Assembly: GCA_033296885.1 (NCBI GenBank)
Contig: MU863879.1
Location: 310,001-374,000, forward strand
Length of the DNA: 64,000 nucleotides
Reading direction: 5' to 3'
From: Triangularia verruculosa
Taxonomy: Eukaryota; Ascomycota; Sordariomycetes; Sordariales; Podosporaceae
Shown here: positions 33,317-44,503 of the stretch, piece by piece
How the letters are laid out: the number at the start of each line of letters is the position of its first letter
How positions within the stretch are numbered: position 1 is the first letter of the stretch
Notes under the pieces: generated by a model
The model's database searches: none
What the model was told of the DNA's origin: nothing
Seen by the model: the letters and a program-made list of their open reading frames with translations, nothing else
Made by a program: the position numbers and the translations under genes

Positions 33317-34113
33317 ATGGAGAAGGATCATCGACTTCTAGTCGATAAATACCGCCATCCTCATCAACAACTCCCGTCTAACCTTTACCGGATACAATAT
33401 CTGACAACCAACACAATTCACCAGTGGGACACTGGGCTCCAGGCTGTGAACACGCGCACAGATATATTTGGACAATCGGGGAATGCCGCGGAGGATTTCA
33501 AGCAAGCAGTATGCAACCAGTTTAACTGGAGAAACAAAGATCCGACCCCATTCATATCATTCTTCTCAGACGAAGGTCACGCCGAAAATTGGGGGCTGAA
33601 ACTGGAAGAATGGGGTAGAAGCAATCGCGATATGAACGATTGGTATCTCCTGACCATCGACACCTCGACACTTAAAGATGTCTACTTCTTCAAGTTGAGC
33701 ACACTGATCGATAAGCTTCATCTCGAGCGACGAATTCCTCAAGAAGTGCAGCATGCACACAAGCCAGGGGCGTATATATGCTTGCATAGAATCCCCCCTG
33801 GCGCAATAGTGGAGGAGGCCCGATCCAAACTTCAGATCATAGAGCGTAAGTTTCCCGGTTCAGGTACCTTGAATAATCACATTATCAAAGACGCCGGCCA
33901 CTGACAGGTAACTCAATTGAAGTCACAGCCTGGAGGGATAATACCATCGTTAGCTGGGAGGAAATGATGGAGGAATCTTATGATCCGACAGATCATGAAC
34001 CTTATGACCCGACTGATCATGAACCCTATGACCCAACTGATGATGAATTTTATGACCCGACTGATCATGAACCTTATGATCCGACTGATCATGAACCCGA
34101 GGAGCTATGGTGA
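33317..34113 (+). CDS. DUF7587-type protein with acidic tandem-repeat tail
   Basis: Exons 33317-33845 and 33908-34113 (GTAAGT donor, CTGACAG acceptor) encode 244 aa. Residues about 20-180 resemble the fungal DUF7587 domain. Matching segments are LYRIQYLTTNTIHQWDTGL, FNWRNKDPTPFISFFSDEGH, AENWGL, WYLLTIDTSTL and GAYICLHRIPPGAI. The domain is widespread in fungal accessory genomes and its function is unknown. After the intron, the tail consists of five eight-residue units of the type YDPTDHEP ending EELW, which is acidic and probably disordered. No signal peptide is visible. The gene sits alone within the accessory block next to HET and AAA genes. Domain name is from memory of the family pattern. 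Confidence 0.72.
33979..34098 (+). repeat. 24-bp tandem repeat x5 in coding sequence
   Basis: Five in-frame copies of a 24-bp unit encode YDPTDHEP-like octapeptides. The third copy differs most (its His becomes Asp and its EP becomes EF). Copy number is likely variable between strains because the unit preserves frame. Confidence 0.92.
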
Positions 34114-36023
34114 AACTTCCCGGACTCTGAAGAGGAGTAGGGGTTTGACGAGTTTCCCGATTCCGAAGATGAGCAAGAAGACGACAATTACGAGAGTTGG
34201 GGTCACGAATTCGAAGATAGGTATCAACTTTTTCAGTCAAATAGCATAAATCTTGAACACTGAACACCCTCCATTTAGACCACGGTTTGGTGTATGTGTG
34301 TTGTGAGGAGTGTGAATGTTTGAAATGGTAATTGTGACGCATGACCTAGTCGCTTATTGAGACCTTTAGAAACGTCGAGTAAGGCTATGATCTCTCATTG
34401 TGGTAACTACCCAAGTATTCCACTTTCATAGATGATCTGGGAACCTAGGTACTTATCAAACGCAGCTCAAAAGGTTGGTAAACGAGAAGTTGAATTTGGG
34501 CAGAGGGTACTCTGTGGAAATAGTGGGCTGTCATCTGGTTGCCTAGAAGATGACCAGGAACATGATCTTGGTGGTGCATTGTCACATTTCTGACGTCTGA
34601 AAGCCAGTAGCTGATATGTCAAATGATATATTGTAGTCTGGAGCATCGATGAAAGATATCATTGTCGTAGTGATCTAACTGTCTTCATTGGGTGCCCCTA
34701 TATATTTCAACTGCGTCCCTGGGCTACTTGATATTTGGAAATCGGTGTTAAAGCACCAACGCCTCGAAAAACAGCCAGTCTTCGCCAGTGGGCAGTGGAG
34801 CGGAAGCACGCCCGAGTGGGTGGATCTCTTATAGTAAAGACGGGAGCGTTCCTTCCCCAGAGATATCTGGCATCGGTGTCGTCAGCATCGCTTGCTCGCG
34901 TTCTGAGAAGGTGCGCTTAGCCACGAACCTGGCTTGTCGTAGAACTTGCCAGGTCTTGTCATTATTCTGTGAACACTTTCTCCCTTCGTCATGCAGGTTG
35001 CATAGGGCCAGACACTGGTCTTATCGGGAGCTAACCGCGAGGTATTTGCGGAATTCGAGTCCGGACTTCTCCTTGTCGTTGACATTGAATGGGATTATAT
35101 GGCAAATCTCCGGATTTCCTGTGCCGAGGACGATGCAGCGATGATTGTCGAGTATGGCTCACTCGGCTTTCCCACCTTCTCGGACCAGATTGCGGGTCGA
35201 TTGCTTCGACTTTGATTGCCGGACCTTTTTTCTTTCTTCTCTTGACAACCGCCACCCTTAGACTCGTCCCGACCTCTGCGATCGCCGTCTTTTCGTCGGG
35301 ATTCCACCAATGGCTCACCTAGTAGGTGGTCCGTTATTGTTCTTGTTTTCTTTGGCGTTTTAGGCTTCGTTGCCTCAGGGAGCGCTGCTGCCCTAGCTTT
35401 ATTGATAGCAACGACAATAACAATAATATAACAACGATAATCACAACAACAATCAGGGTGCGGAAGCCCCTGTAAACCTCGGACAAGCTGGAGTCATCGT
35501 GAACCAACCCGGACAACAACCTGGGCTACAATACGGACCGCAACCTGGCTCTGGACAAGCTTTTGAGGACACTAGTGGGCCTTTGATATGGTCGTGGTTA
35601 TTTAATCTCATTCTGGCTTAGGAGGATTGATGATGGATAACTACTGAGGTTTAAACTTATCTTGATTGGAATGGTTGGTTGTCTGGGTTTCTGGGATTAA
35701 TATCTGGACGGATGGAGGATGGGGTATCTCTGTCCTGGCGGATGGAGTTATTTTGATTGGCGTTACTCGATGGCGCAAAGTATTCAAAACAAGTATGAAA
35801 AAAACCGACTTGGACAAATGGAGTTGTTGACGGTTGATGTGGTTTTAGCAGCTAAAAGGCACACGGGGCATCGGCCACAGCGCTTGCATCCAACACAGTG
35901 ACCCGCTTAGCGCAAGGCCCTTCCAAGCTTTCACGCATTCCACAACAACACAGAAACAGACATCCACTTCATCGCACCCTCCTTACAATCGTTGAGTCTG
36001 CGCCATTGTTTTCAACTCTCATC
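34114..36023. other. 1.9-kb spacer with coding-like scraps
   Basis: No complete gene could be built. Two plus-strand scraps read like protein. One is near 35042-35213 (EWDYMANLRISCAEDDAAM). The other is near 35453-35621 (GVIVNQPGQQPGLQYG, ending WSWLFNLILA then a stop). Between them is an AAC/AAT-rich tract. They may be exons of an unrecognised or decayed gene. I could not connect them by plausible introns to a start codon. Confidence 0.4.
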
Positions 36024-37268
36024 ATGTCCCCGACCAATATCGGGCTGTAGGAAAATACCTTCCTATCTCATGAGCTGCCACAAAACGAAGAGCTTCCTTT
36101 TTTCCGTCGGAATTTGACCGCCAAGATCGAAGCTAGCATCACGCGTGCTGCACTGTCAGGGAGAGTACTGTGCGACGAAGTGGTGCAGCTAAAACGGACC
36201 TACGACAAGGCAAGACAGGAGTACAAGAAGGCGAAAAGAGAATATCACTCCAAGCAGAGAGAGTATCTTTCGAATATTGATCTGTGTTACGAGTCGATAG
36301 GAAAAGAGGTGGCACGCGTGGCGATTTTAGGCGTCAGGGGTCTAGAAAGTCTTCAGCTTTCATGGGACCAGGTCGAGCGTCGAATTAGCCACCAACTGCT
36401 TAGCCTTCCCGCGGACGAGGCAAGCGAGTCTTCGGTACCCTAAAGATGTCTCGGACGAGCGGTTCAGGGACGAGGATGCCAGCGACGAGGATTTCAGCGA
36501 CGAGGATGTCGACCACGAGAAACTCATCAACACGGACAATATCCATGGCCTACACCTACAAGCTATCTATGACAGGATCAATGGTCGCGATATCGGCACA
36601 CACGGTGGAGATGTAGAATACAACATGGGTCCTGCGGCTTCTAGTTTCACCGAGAGGGACTGGGCGAGTAGCCCTCAGGTATGTGAAGTATCTTAGGTTA
36701 TCTCTCTTCATCTCTAGCTGATATTTGGGTGATAGGCCACAAGTTCTGAGTCGCAAAGCATGACTTCCGTAGTAAGGCAAGCTTCAGGTTCCGCAGAGCA
36801 AACAACAACTGGCGCCATCCTCGATGAGGAGGCAGTGCAAAAGCTCTTCGAAGCCAAGCGCGCTGCACCACAACTCTGGCAGCGTAATCTAGCACAGAGG
36901 ATTTTACAATCGCCGGTGTGTTCACAACCAACGAACGTATCCCCCAAACCTCGGAGGTCTGCTAACAGGAAGTTGATGATGGCCAGTATGTGCGACCAGC
37001 CAGGTTAAGAGGGCGAACTGATTTCAGAGGTAAAAGCAGAGACTCCGAAGGTGAACCGGCCCACAACTGGCATAGAGGAAGCAATCTCACTGCTCTTATT
37101 GCGCAAACCCGTGGTCAGGATGCCCCAACACCGTGCAAGCGATGCAGGCGGGGACTTGGTCCATTTGCAGAGTGCATCATTTCGGACGAGTTCTCTACCG
37201 GTTCATGCGCCAACTGCAATTTCAATGACAAGGCTAGTTTTTGTTCTTTCCGCAAAATAAAGAAATAG
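36024..37268 (+). pseudogene. DUF3716-type Cys-rich protein gene, apparently disrupted
   Basis: The 3' half is clear. Exons ending 36678, 36736-36915 and 36969-37268 are joined by GT-AG introns. They encode a C-terminal zinc-like module with CKRCRRGLGPFAECI, SCANCNFN and ASFCSFRKIKK, the pattern of the fungal DUF3716 family, whose function is unknown. The 5' half has two problems. From the ATG at 36024 there is an in-frame TAG at 36048-36050. The charged, coiled-coil-like stretch YDKARQEYKKAKREYHSKQR then runs to a stop at 36441-36443, while the following acidic segment (DEDASDEDFSDEDVD) is in another frame. The TAG could instead be an intron acceptor (CTGTAG) with an unseen upstream exon, but the frame change near 36435 has no good intron. 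Decay or sequence error is likely. Confidence 0.62.
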
Positions 37269-37538
37269 ATGAGAGCGGGTCGTGTATTGGGCTTCTAAGA
37301 CTGTGCGAAGTCGCTTTAAGCGGCATCGGAAATATAGAGGTAGCTTTGGCATGGTCCAGAAGACGGATTGATAATTGGCAGTGATGCAGTGTCTTACAGA
37401 AATACAAGTCCTGGACCGCTAAAGACAGCTGGAGTGTGTGATGAAAATGATACAATGAGCCTAGGTTACCTTAGACATAAATGCACTTCTTTCTGAGAAT
37501 TAAGCCGATGTCTGAAAGTATTCAGCTTCTATCATCCC

Positions 37539-39860
37539 TCAAATAACAGACACTTCTTGCAACACACCCGGGCCCTCGTCGAACCAGTAAGGCCTCTTTT
37601 CAAAGGAGCTATCGCCCTTGAGATAGCCATCACATGTCATAACGCCTGTCCTCCGATACGTGTTTGGCTGGCCTTCGACAGGAACCAACAACAATCCATG
37701 TCCATTGGTCATGTTTGGCGATCCCCCTCTCTCCTCATACAACTGCAACATGGAGAACTGCATCACGTTATTCGGCGCCTCGTACGTGCAGACCTCCATG
37801 CAAGACATCACCACCTCCTCATTCAACGGCCATTCATCCGGCACATCGATATACCAAAACAACCTGTCATCGCCTAGAAGCTCACCAGGGCGTCTCCACT
37901 TGCTTTCTGGGTCTCCTTTCGCCCATCCATAGCCGTAATCGTGCTTAGTCGTGCGATCTCGTCTCCAAACCACCTGCCGTACTCTTCCTCTAAGCTTAAT
38001 AATCCCCGCCTTGACCTGCCCCAGCGGATTGTCCGACATCAGCGTCGTCTCGGCATGTAATAACTCGCAGCAATACTTATAGGAGATTCTTCCTTCAAGC
38101 ACCCCTTGATGAAGGAACATCCTGCAATGTCCATCCAGACTCGCCCAGGACCAACTCGGCGCCCGATACTTCTCCGGCCTTTTGAACTTTGTATCAATCC
38201 CACTGTCTCTGTACACAGTCCAGAGACACTGAAACAGAAAGTCTTCCCTCCATAACCCCGCCAAATATTCCGTCACAGGCTTCGTCCGTCGGTACTCTTC
38301 CGCAATAGCCATGACTGCCAGTAGCTTATCATCGCCAACAGTAAGCTGGCGTGATGTATACGCTTCGAGAACCGATCCCCACGCACAAGGATGTGCTATC
38401 TTGCTCAAACTCTGGTTTCCGGGATCAAGATATCTGAAGCCAGCACCAATCGCATCCTTCGTTATCCACGTGTCGTAAATCGGCTGCTCGTGCCCGCCAT
38501 CGCAATGTCTTGATTCGAGACAGTGGTATACCATCCCTCTGTTCCCATAGGCGAGGACTCGGGTAGATAGCTGACCTTCTTGAAAGGTCCAAGCTCGGGT
38601 GTAGAGAGGCGGGATCGTCTCGTCAAGCCGCGAACGGACAGGGATGCCGATCACTTGTCGTACTTCACCTGAGCTATCGTTGTTCGAGGAGTCAAGTCGG
38701 ACATTTAGAACGTAGCCGCGGTCGTGGATTCGTGGCCGGAGAAACCCGTCGAGGCTCGTGCCTGCGACGCAAGCGGCGATAGTGAGAATGGATCCGCGGT
38801 ATATGCGGTGCATGTTGGAGATCTCTGCCATCTTGTCCTCGTCGGAGTCTTGAATTATGCACAAGGCGTCAACCCAGAGGTATTTGAGACCAACACCGTG
38901 AGTCACCGTCAAGGCATCGATAATGGTCAGGGGCAGAGAATCAAGTGGTATGTCGCGTGAATAGCTGGCCAGTCTCCTTTTCAGCGTCTTCCCAGGCTGG
39001 TCTCCGCCCCAGCAGTAGCTGAGGGTGACATACGGGCCCGGGGCTGGGTTGCTGACGAGACGAACGCGAAAAGGCAGGGGAGAGTCTCCCGTATCCGCGT
39101 CTGAGGGAGAGTAGACCTCTAACACTCGCGTCGGCATGTGCTTCAGATTAAAGCCCCGGCATCGAGTGTGGTTGGCGAAACAGTCTTCTAGGAACCTCCT
39201 AGCTCTACTGAAGCTGACTTGGGAGTTCGGTACAATATTGGGTGGTGGCTGTGATCCAAAAAGCTCATGAGGGGTTTGGCCTGCCAATGACATCCAGGCA
39301 TAACCGTTAGCGATGATACTTCTAATGGCTTGTAGTTTCATACCTGGAACCGTATAAAGCACAAACTCCACCAATATGTTGGTAAACACAACGTTTTCGC
39401 TTGAACGCTTCATTTCCAACTCGCGAAAGCTGACTCTTGCTGGCGGTTCCAAAGTCCGTTCTACCCATATGGGGTTCTGTGGACCCGAGGCCATCGACAC
39501 AAGGTAGTCACCTTTTTGGAAGGCACTGAATAAATCACAGCCTTCCTTAGCAGCCAGGGCGACATCAGCCTCGGTGAAGCCGATGTAATCACGAAACTTG
39601 TCATCTTTTGGCTCGCTTCTCATGTCGATGATGATCTTGGAACAATGTCGACATGTGTGAGGTGCATATTCCGGATCTTCGATCTGAATCGACTGATCTC
39701 GGGCATCCAAGAAATCGCCCGGGGCACTGGACATTGACTGATGGGACTGCAGGGAGGGTGTGGCCTCTCCATCCAACAGGCTCGTTTGTTTTCGAGAGAG
39801 GACATCTGCCTCCCCTCGCTCAGGATTTGCTGACAGATTGCTGACCTTGATCAAAACCAT
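37539..39860 (-). CDS. HET-domain (heterokaryon incompatibility) protein
   Basis: The ATG is at 39860. A likely 63-nt in-frame intron (39343-39281; GTATGA donor, GCTAAC branch, GGCAG acceptor) leaves 752 aa; without it 773 aa. The HET domain (about residues 255-400) shows its three blocks: PYVTLSYCWGGD, LKYLWVDALCIIQD followed by DEDKMAEISNMHRIYRGSIL, and TRAWTFQEGQLSTRVL. HET domains trigger incompatibility cell death in filamentous ascomycetes when activated by a non-self signal. The N-terminal 250 residues contain a CX2C pair (HTCRHCSKII) and the usual precursor FSRARRFLEDC. No extra WD, NACHT or ankyrin part is present. It lies tandemly downstream of the AAA+ gene on the same strand. Confidence 0.92.
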   Translation of the reverse strand: MVLIKVSNLSANPERGEADVLSRKQTSLLDGEATPSLQSHQSMSSAPGDFLDARDQSIQIEDPEYAPHTCRHCSKIIIDMRSEPKDDKFRDYIGFTEADVALAAKEGCDLFSAFQKGDYLVSMASGPQNPIWVERTLEPPARVSFRELEMKRSSENVVFTNILVEFVLYTVPGMKLQAIRSIIANGYAWMSLAGQTPHELFGSQPPPNIVPNSQVSFSRARRFLEDCFANHTRCRGFNLKHMPTRVLEVYSPSDADTGDSPLPFRVRLVSNPAPGPYVTLSYCWGGDQPGKTLKRRLASYSRDIPLDSLPLTIIDALTVTHGVGLKYLWVDALCIIQDSDEDKMAEISNMHRIYRGSILTIAACVAGTSLDGFLRPRIHDRGYVLNVRLDSSNNDSSGEVRQVIGIPVRSRLDETIPPLYTRAWTFQEGQLSTRVLAYGNRGMVYHCLESRHCDGGHEQPIYDTWITKDAIGAGFRYLDPGNQSLSKIAHPCAWGSVLEAYTSRQLTVGDDKLLAVMAIAEEYRRTKPVTEYLAGLWREDFLFQCLWTVYRDSGIDTKFKRPEKYRAPSWSWASLDGHCRMFLHQGVLEGRISYKYCCELLHAETTLMSDNPLGQVKAGIIKLRGRVRQVVWRRDRTTKHDYGYGWAKGDPESKWRRPGELLGDDRLFWYIDVPDEWPLNEEVVMSCMEVCTYEAPNNVMQFSMLQLYEERGGSPNMTNGHGLLLVPVEGQPNTYRRTGVMTCDGYLKGDSSFEKRPYWFDEGPGVLQEVSVI

Positions 39861-40407
39861 CTTGTATCGGGAAATTCGGCAAATATACTGGCAATTCAGG
39901 GTTGATAGGGAGGGTCGAAGTCTCAGCTCACAGGCGATGTTGAAAATGAGAAGTTGAAGAGAGTAGGTAAGATGATTGAGGCCTCAGTGCCAAGCACGTT
40001 GGCTATGTGGAGCAGGCTGTTGGAAGGTCGACCTCCAACCGGCCAATAGGAATGCACACAGTTCGTTGAAGGATTGATTCCTGTCTACCAGGTCACACTG
40101 ATATTCTTCCCCATTCTGATTAAGAATCAAGTTTTCCATTCCCACTACCGATCTTCAACGATTAGTGCATACCTAGGTACCTATTCAAGGCAGTAACGTA
40201 AATGGGGTCATACGCTGCAATCTGCAATCAAGTTGGCGGTTTCAACAGAATGGACGTTTGACAGCATTTGACCTCATATAGGTTTTAACCAAGATCCATC
40301 TGATTTTTGGCAAGAAATACAAGCTAAGAAAACCGTTCACTTACTGAAACAGCCCCACAAAACCCATGCTTTTGTGTATATCAACATATTATCCAATGTG
40401 GCTCTCT
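39861..40407. other. 0.5-kb spacer between HET and AAA+ genes
   Basis: Promoter of the HET gene and 3' UTR of the AAA+ gene. It contains one TACCTAGGTACCTA-like palindrome (about 40170-40183). No gene seen. Confidence 0.55.
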
Positions 40408-43400
40408 CTACCACGCTCCGTCGTCATCCTCGCCCATCGTTTGTCTGGTTGTCCCCGCCTTCCCGAGACCCTTCTTTTTCTTCAGTCTTGCCAGCTTCAA
40501 TTCCAACTCCATACGCTCAAGATCATCACCCTCGCCATCATCCTCGTCGCCAGTGAGTAAGTCGTCAAAGTCACCCCGTCGAACCTGTCGCTTGCCAAAG
40601 ACATCCGTCCTTGCCAACGGGTTTCTCCCGACTGAGCGACCTCCCCGGGAAACCGCCGGATCCGGAAATGAGCCCATGTTTCTGTCCTGTCGAAGCTCGT
40701 CTCGCCCAGCAATGATGCTGTATGGGTCGTCCTCGTCCTCAAAGCCATGAATGTCGCGGATGTAGTCGTCGAAGTGGGCCGACGTTTGCGCAACGCGAAT
40801 GAAATGCGAGGCTTTGAGAAGCGGTCGCTCGAGTTCAGCACGTCCACCGCCTTCGTGAAAATCCCAGTTGGCCAGTGCTATGGCTGTTTGGAATGCGTTC
40901 TTCATCTGCCGCCCGTTCCATAGTCTCGATGGCCTGCTCTGGTTGCGCTCCCAGAGTCGGTCAATGAAGCGCCCGATCTTATCTTCCTCAATATCCATGT
41001 CTATTCCGCTGTCTCTAAGACGAGTTATGTTTCTCTGCCAGATCTCTTTGGTTGACTTGTGGCTGAGCTTTGGATAGTAGAGGCTGATATGTATGCGTGA
41101 TCGGAATGCTTCATCAAATTCGCCAACTCTGTTGGTTGTAAGGATGATAACGCCAGAATAGTACTCCAGGACGCGCAAGAAGACTAAGTAGATAGGTAAG
41201 AATGGAGTCAGAAAAATCTCTGTATGAACCTTCTTCTCTGTCACATACCTGAAACCAAGCTGTTTCGGTGAATGTCTCCTTTTTCTCGCTTCGCCAGGAA
41301 AACATCGGCCTCGTCCAGAAGCAACACACATCTCCACTTCTGCGCTAACCCGCAAAAAGATTCCAACGACCTTTCTGCTTCCTTTGCCGTGGTACCAATA
41401 TCACCGCATGTGATTGGTAAGAGTGGTCTGCCCAGCTCCGCAGCAACACACTCAGCCGTAGACGTCTTGCCGACTCCAGGTACGCCATGCAGAAGAATGA
41501 CCAGCCCTTTGCCTTTGCCTGCAACAAGATCCATGGAGAATGTCTCGCGTAATTCACCGTGCTGGTGAGGTGGGCGGACATGATTCTTTACCAGAGCCTC
41601 AAGGAGCATTTTGTGGCCATCTGGCAGCACCAGGTCCTCAAAGTGTGCTGTGAGTGACCGAGGGGGAATTTCGCTCAGGCGGTTTAGGTCAAGTGCCAGC
41701 CACTTATGTTCCAGCAAGGAGTACCCATACACGCGTGGTGGGAGCAATAAGGCATGCTCTTCCGAACATCCAGCTCTTTCCAGGTCATGGAAACCCAACA
41801 AATCTGTTGACTGCAAGAAGTCGGTATAGCGGTCTGACTCAAACTTGGAATCGTCAAACACGTCGGTGACCCAATTCTTGTCCAGCTTTTCCGGCAATGG
41901 GTCGAAGATCTCTCGTCTATCAACTAGAGTTGGGTTGAAGAGAATACCGCCGCCCAATCTGAGCGAGAATTGGACCATCTTCTTTTGCAATTGCTCGATA
42001 CCTGTGGCTTGGTCCACAATAACCTCGCAGTGCAACTTGTGTTTGTGTGTTAGCAACGAGTCGACTTCATGTTGTGTGATCAGGGGAGGCAGGATAGTAG
42101 GTAGGGAGGTTAAAATGAAACAAGGAGATTTTTATCTTACCTCGGCATCGGGTATCACATAATTTCTATAACCGCCACGAATGTGCACGCCAGGATGGGT
42201 GTAATTGGACTCCCGAATCGTTTGCCCGTCATATCTCTTATGTGTTCCCATGGCCAACTCGGTGAACTTCCTTCCTCTGGCGAGGAGAGATTCCTGAATC
42301 TGGTGGTTGTTGGGATGGAGAAAAGCGGGATATAACGACAGTAGTTCGAGCGGGCGCGTCCCGGCGTACCGAGGCATCACGAAACGCTTCGATTTCGGTC
42401 CGATCCGTACCCCGTCGAAGTCAATACAGAAGCAGTCGATAATGAAGCTGGTATTCTCGTCCTTGGTGGATGTAACCATCTCTCTGTTTCTCTCCTCTGT
42501 CTCAGAATCTCCGTCCCATTTTCGAGCGGCAACAGGATCGAAAATAGCTTTAAATCCAAAATCAAACGCTACACGACCACCAGTAACGTGGAGGATTTGG
42601 TACGCTTGGCATCGGCTTGCATCGTCTTGTGTTTTGAACTGGTATATGATCTGGCCCGGCCAAAAAAGCTGCCATAGGTGTTCAAAGGAGATCTCTTTCA
42701 GTGTCTTCTCAGAAATTTGGCGTTTGACGTCGAAGATGTCTGCCATATCACGGTCCATGAACTCCAGAAGGCAGCGGAGCTCATCTCTCTCTCGTTTAGC
42801 CCGATCGGCCACTTCCCTCAGGTTTTTCTCTTTTGCATCATGGGATTGTGTATCGGGTGCCATGTCGTTCTTGGAGGCGACATGAGCCTCTAAATCAGCT
42901 TCGGCTTGCTCGTATGTTGACTCGAGGTCGCTAAAAAACTGACGAATCTCCGCTTCGTACGTAACAAGATGCTTAAACGGTCGTACAATAACGTTTTGAG
43001 CTTCAGTTATCTGCTCCCCAATACATTCCCCTATTGCACTGAGTAAGTATCGGGAGTTGATGGCAAGTCGATACGGAATATCCAAGGATCCAGGTTCCTC
43101 GACAGCTTGTGAGCGCGCCCCTGCTTTTCTGAGCGTGCTCGCTAGCTTTTTCTTCCGCATGTTCGTGCTGGCGTTTGCAACTGATGAAACAAGAAGAACA
43201 CTCTGGCCAAGATTGATTCTGCGCCCTTTCTTAACTCGCCGCCACTGTTCGGGAGGGATTCTGGTTATTTTGGTTTCTTGAGCTTTTGCTTGGTCGGCAG
43301 CCTCTGTCCTGTATCTGCTAGGAATGAGCATCTAGTTATCATCCGTCTCAAATTCCGGTTTGCCTCCGCGCTTGACTTTCCAAAAGTGACGCACTGTGCC

Positions 43401-43634
43401 GATGTCGATTACGTACCCTGACTGACGTGGTTGAAGCGGAGGTCCCTTTACGGCATCGCTCGCTCCAGCAGATTGCCGGGGGTCTATGGTCAGTGTATCG
43501 TTGCCTTTGAGCCCGTGGAGAGGACGTTCAAGTTTATGAGCACAGTGGCGACAAATGTCGTTGTCATCGCTTTCGGTATCGGGGTCAAGAGCCTGTGCGT
43601 GTGCCAGTGCAAACTGGATGTCTGACAGAGACAT
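40408..43634 (-). CDS. Large AAA+ ATPase with DUF7025-type N-terminal region
   Basis: Exons 43634-43417, 43317-42141, 42035-41249 and 41183-40408 give about 985 aa. The first intron (GTACGT donor, about 99 nt) removes an in-frame TAG; its acceptor could also lie 3 or 9 nt further downstream. The N-terminal half includes a CX2C pair (ICRHCAHKL), a coiled coil and a segment of DUF7025 type (FEHLWQLFWPGQIIYQF). The AAA+ module has Walker A GVPGVGKTSTAE (about residue 648), Walker B VLLLDEADVF (about 702), the sensor segment VIILTTNRVGEFDEAFRSRI and its arginine finger region. The C-terminus is acidic then basic (KLARLKKKKGLGKAG). Fungal proteins of this type are numerous and mostly uncharacterised. 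The gene is intact and probably active as an ATPase; the substrate is unknown. Confidence 0.88.
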
Positions 43635-44503
43635 TTTCGGAGAGAACAATAACTGAAACCAACAAGTGAATCAAGATTCTTGTGCCTAGAAGGAACCCAA
43701 AAATTCTCGATGGTAAAAAGGCTTGAAGACTGGCGAGTTACTGACTGTGTATAGAAATGTTTGCTCTCTGGGTGCTGGGGCTGTGCCACGGATCAGAGCC
43801 AATCTCTATTTATTTTCTAACCCTGTGGCCCCCCCTTTTCGGGTAGATAAGCGCCCACTGTCCTCGCTTACCCACTCCTGTGAACCATCGTTTGGAACGG
43901 GAAGGTGTGAAGGACGAGGCTCTGGGCTCAGCCAATACCATTAAGTCAATTAGCAGGCTTGACCACCCGTCCACATCAAACCTTCGGCAACTTGATATGG
44001 CTTACTGAGCAGATTTGATCCATACATGCCGTAGACAAAATGATTGGTATTGTAAGTCAGGATGACGCCGCTTTCATAGTCAAAAATGCTGAATAGGTAC
44101 TTACAAATCTTATTCAGGTTGTTTCGATTTTTCATAAGGCCTCTTGAATATTTTCCCATACTATATTCTCACTTTGCAGTGCCAATTCTTTTGTCCATGA
44201 CGTGCCCAGGCATCCGAGGAAATGCTAGACTGCAGGCATCAGTGCTGATTGCATTGCGAGGGGGCGCAGTCGTACGGCACGGCACCTGATCGGTAATTGG
44301 GGTATGTGACCTGTAGCTATGGGGTATGCAGCGAAAATGTTTATCGCAAAGCCCCGAGCTCCGATATTTTCTGACCGTGCTATTTACTTGTTGCTGATAG
44401 ACAGACTTCACTGGCATCTGCCTACATTGCTGATCTATCTCAGCGGGCTTTGACACCCATCGAACATCCTCTCGCCAGAGAAAGCACATACTATTCCGCC
44501 GCA
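43635..44503. other. 0.9-kb divergent spacer
   Basis: This separates the start codons of the AAA+ gene and the DUF7708 gene, so it includes both promoters. Small open frames on both strands have no motif. Nothing else is recognised. Confidence 0.55.

Noticed and set aside
43332..43334. In-frame TAG as a pseudogene mark in the AAA+ gene
   Set aside because: An intron with a strong GTACGT donor at 43416 and a TAG acceptor at 43318 removes it and keeps frame.
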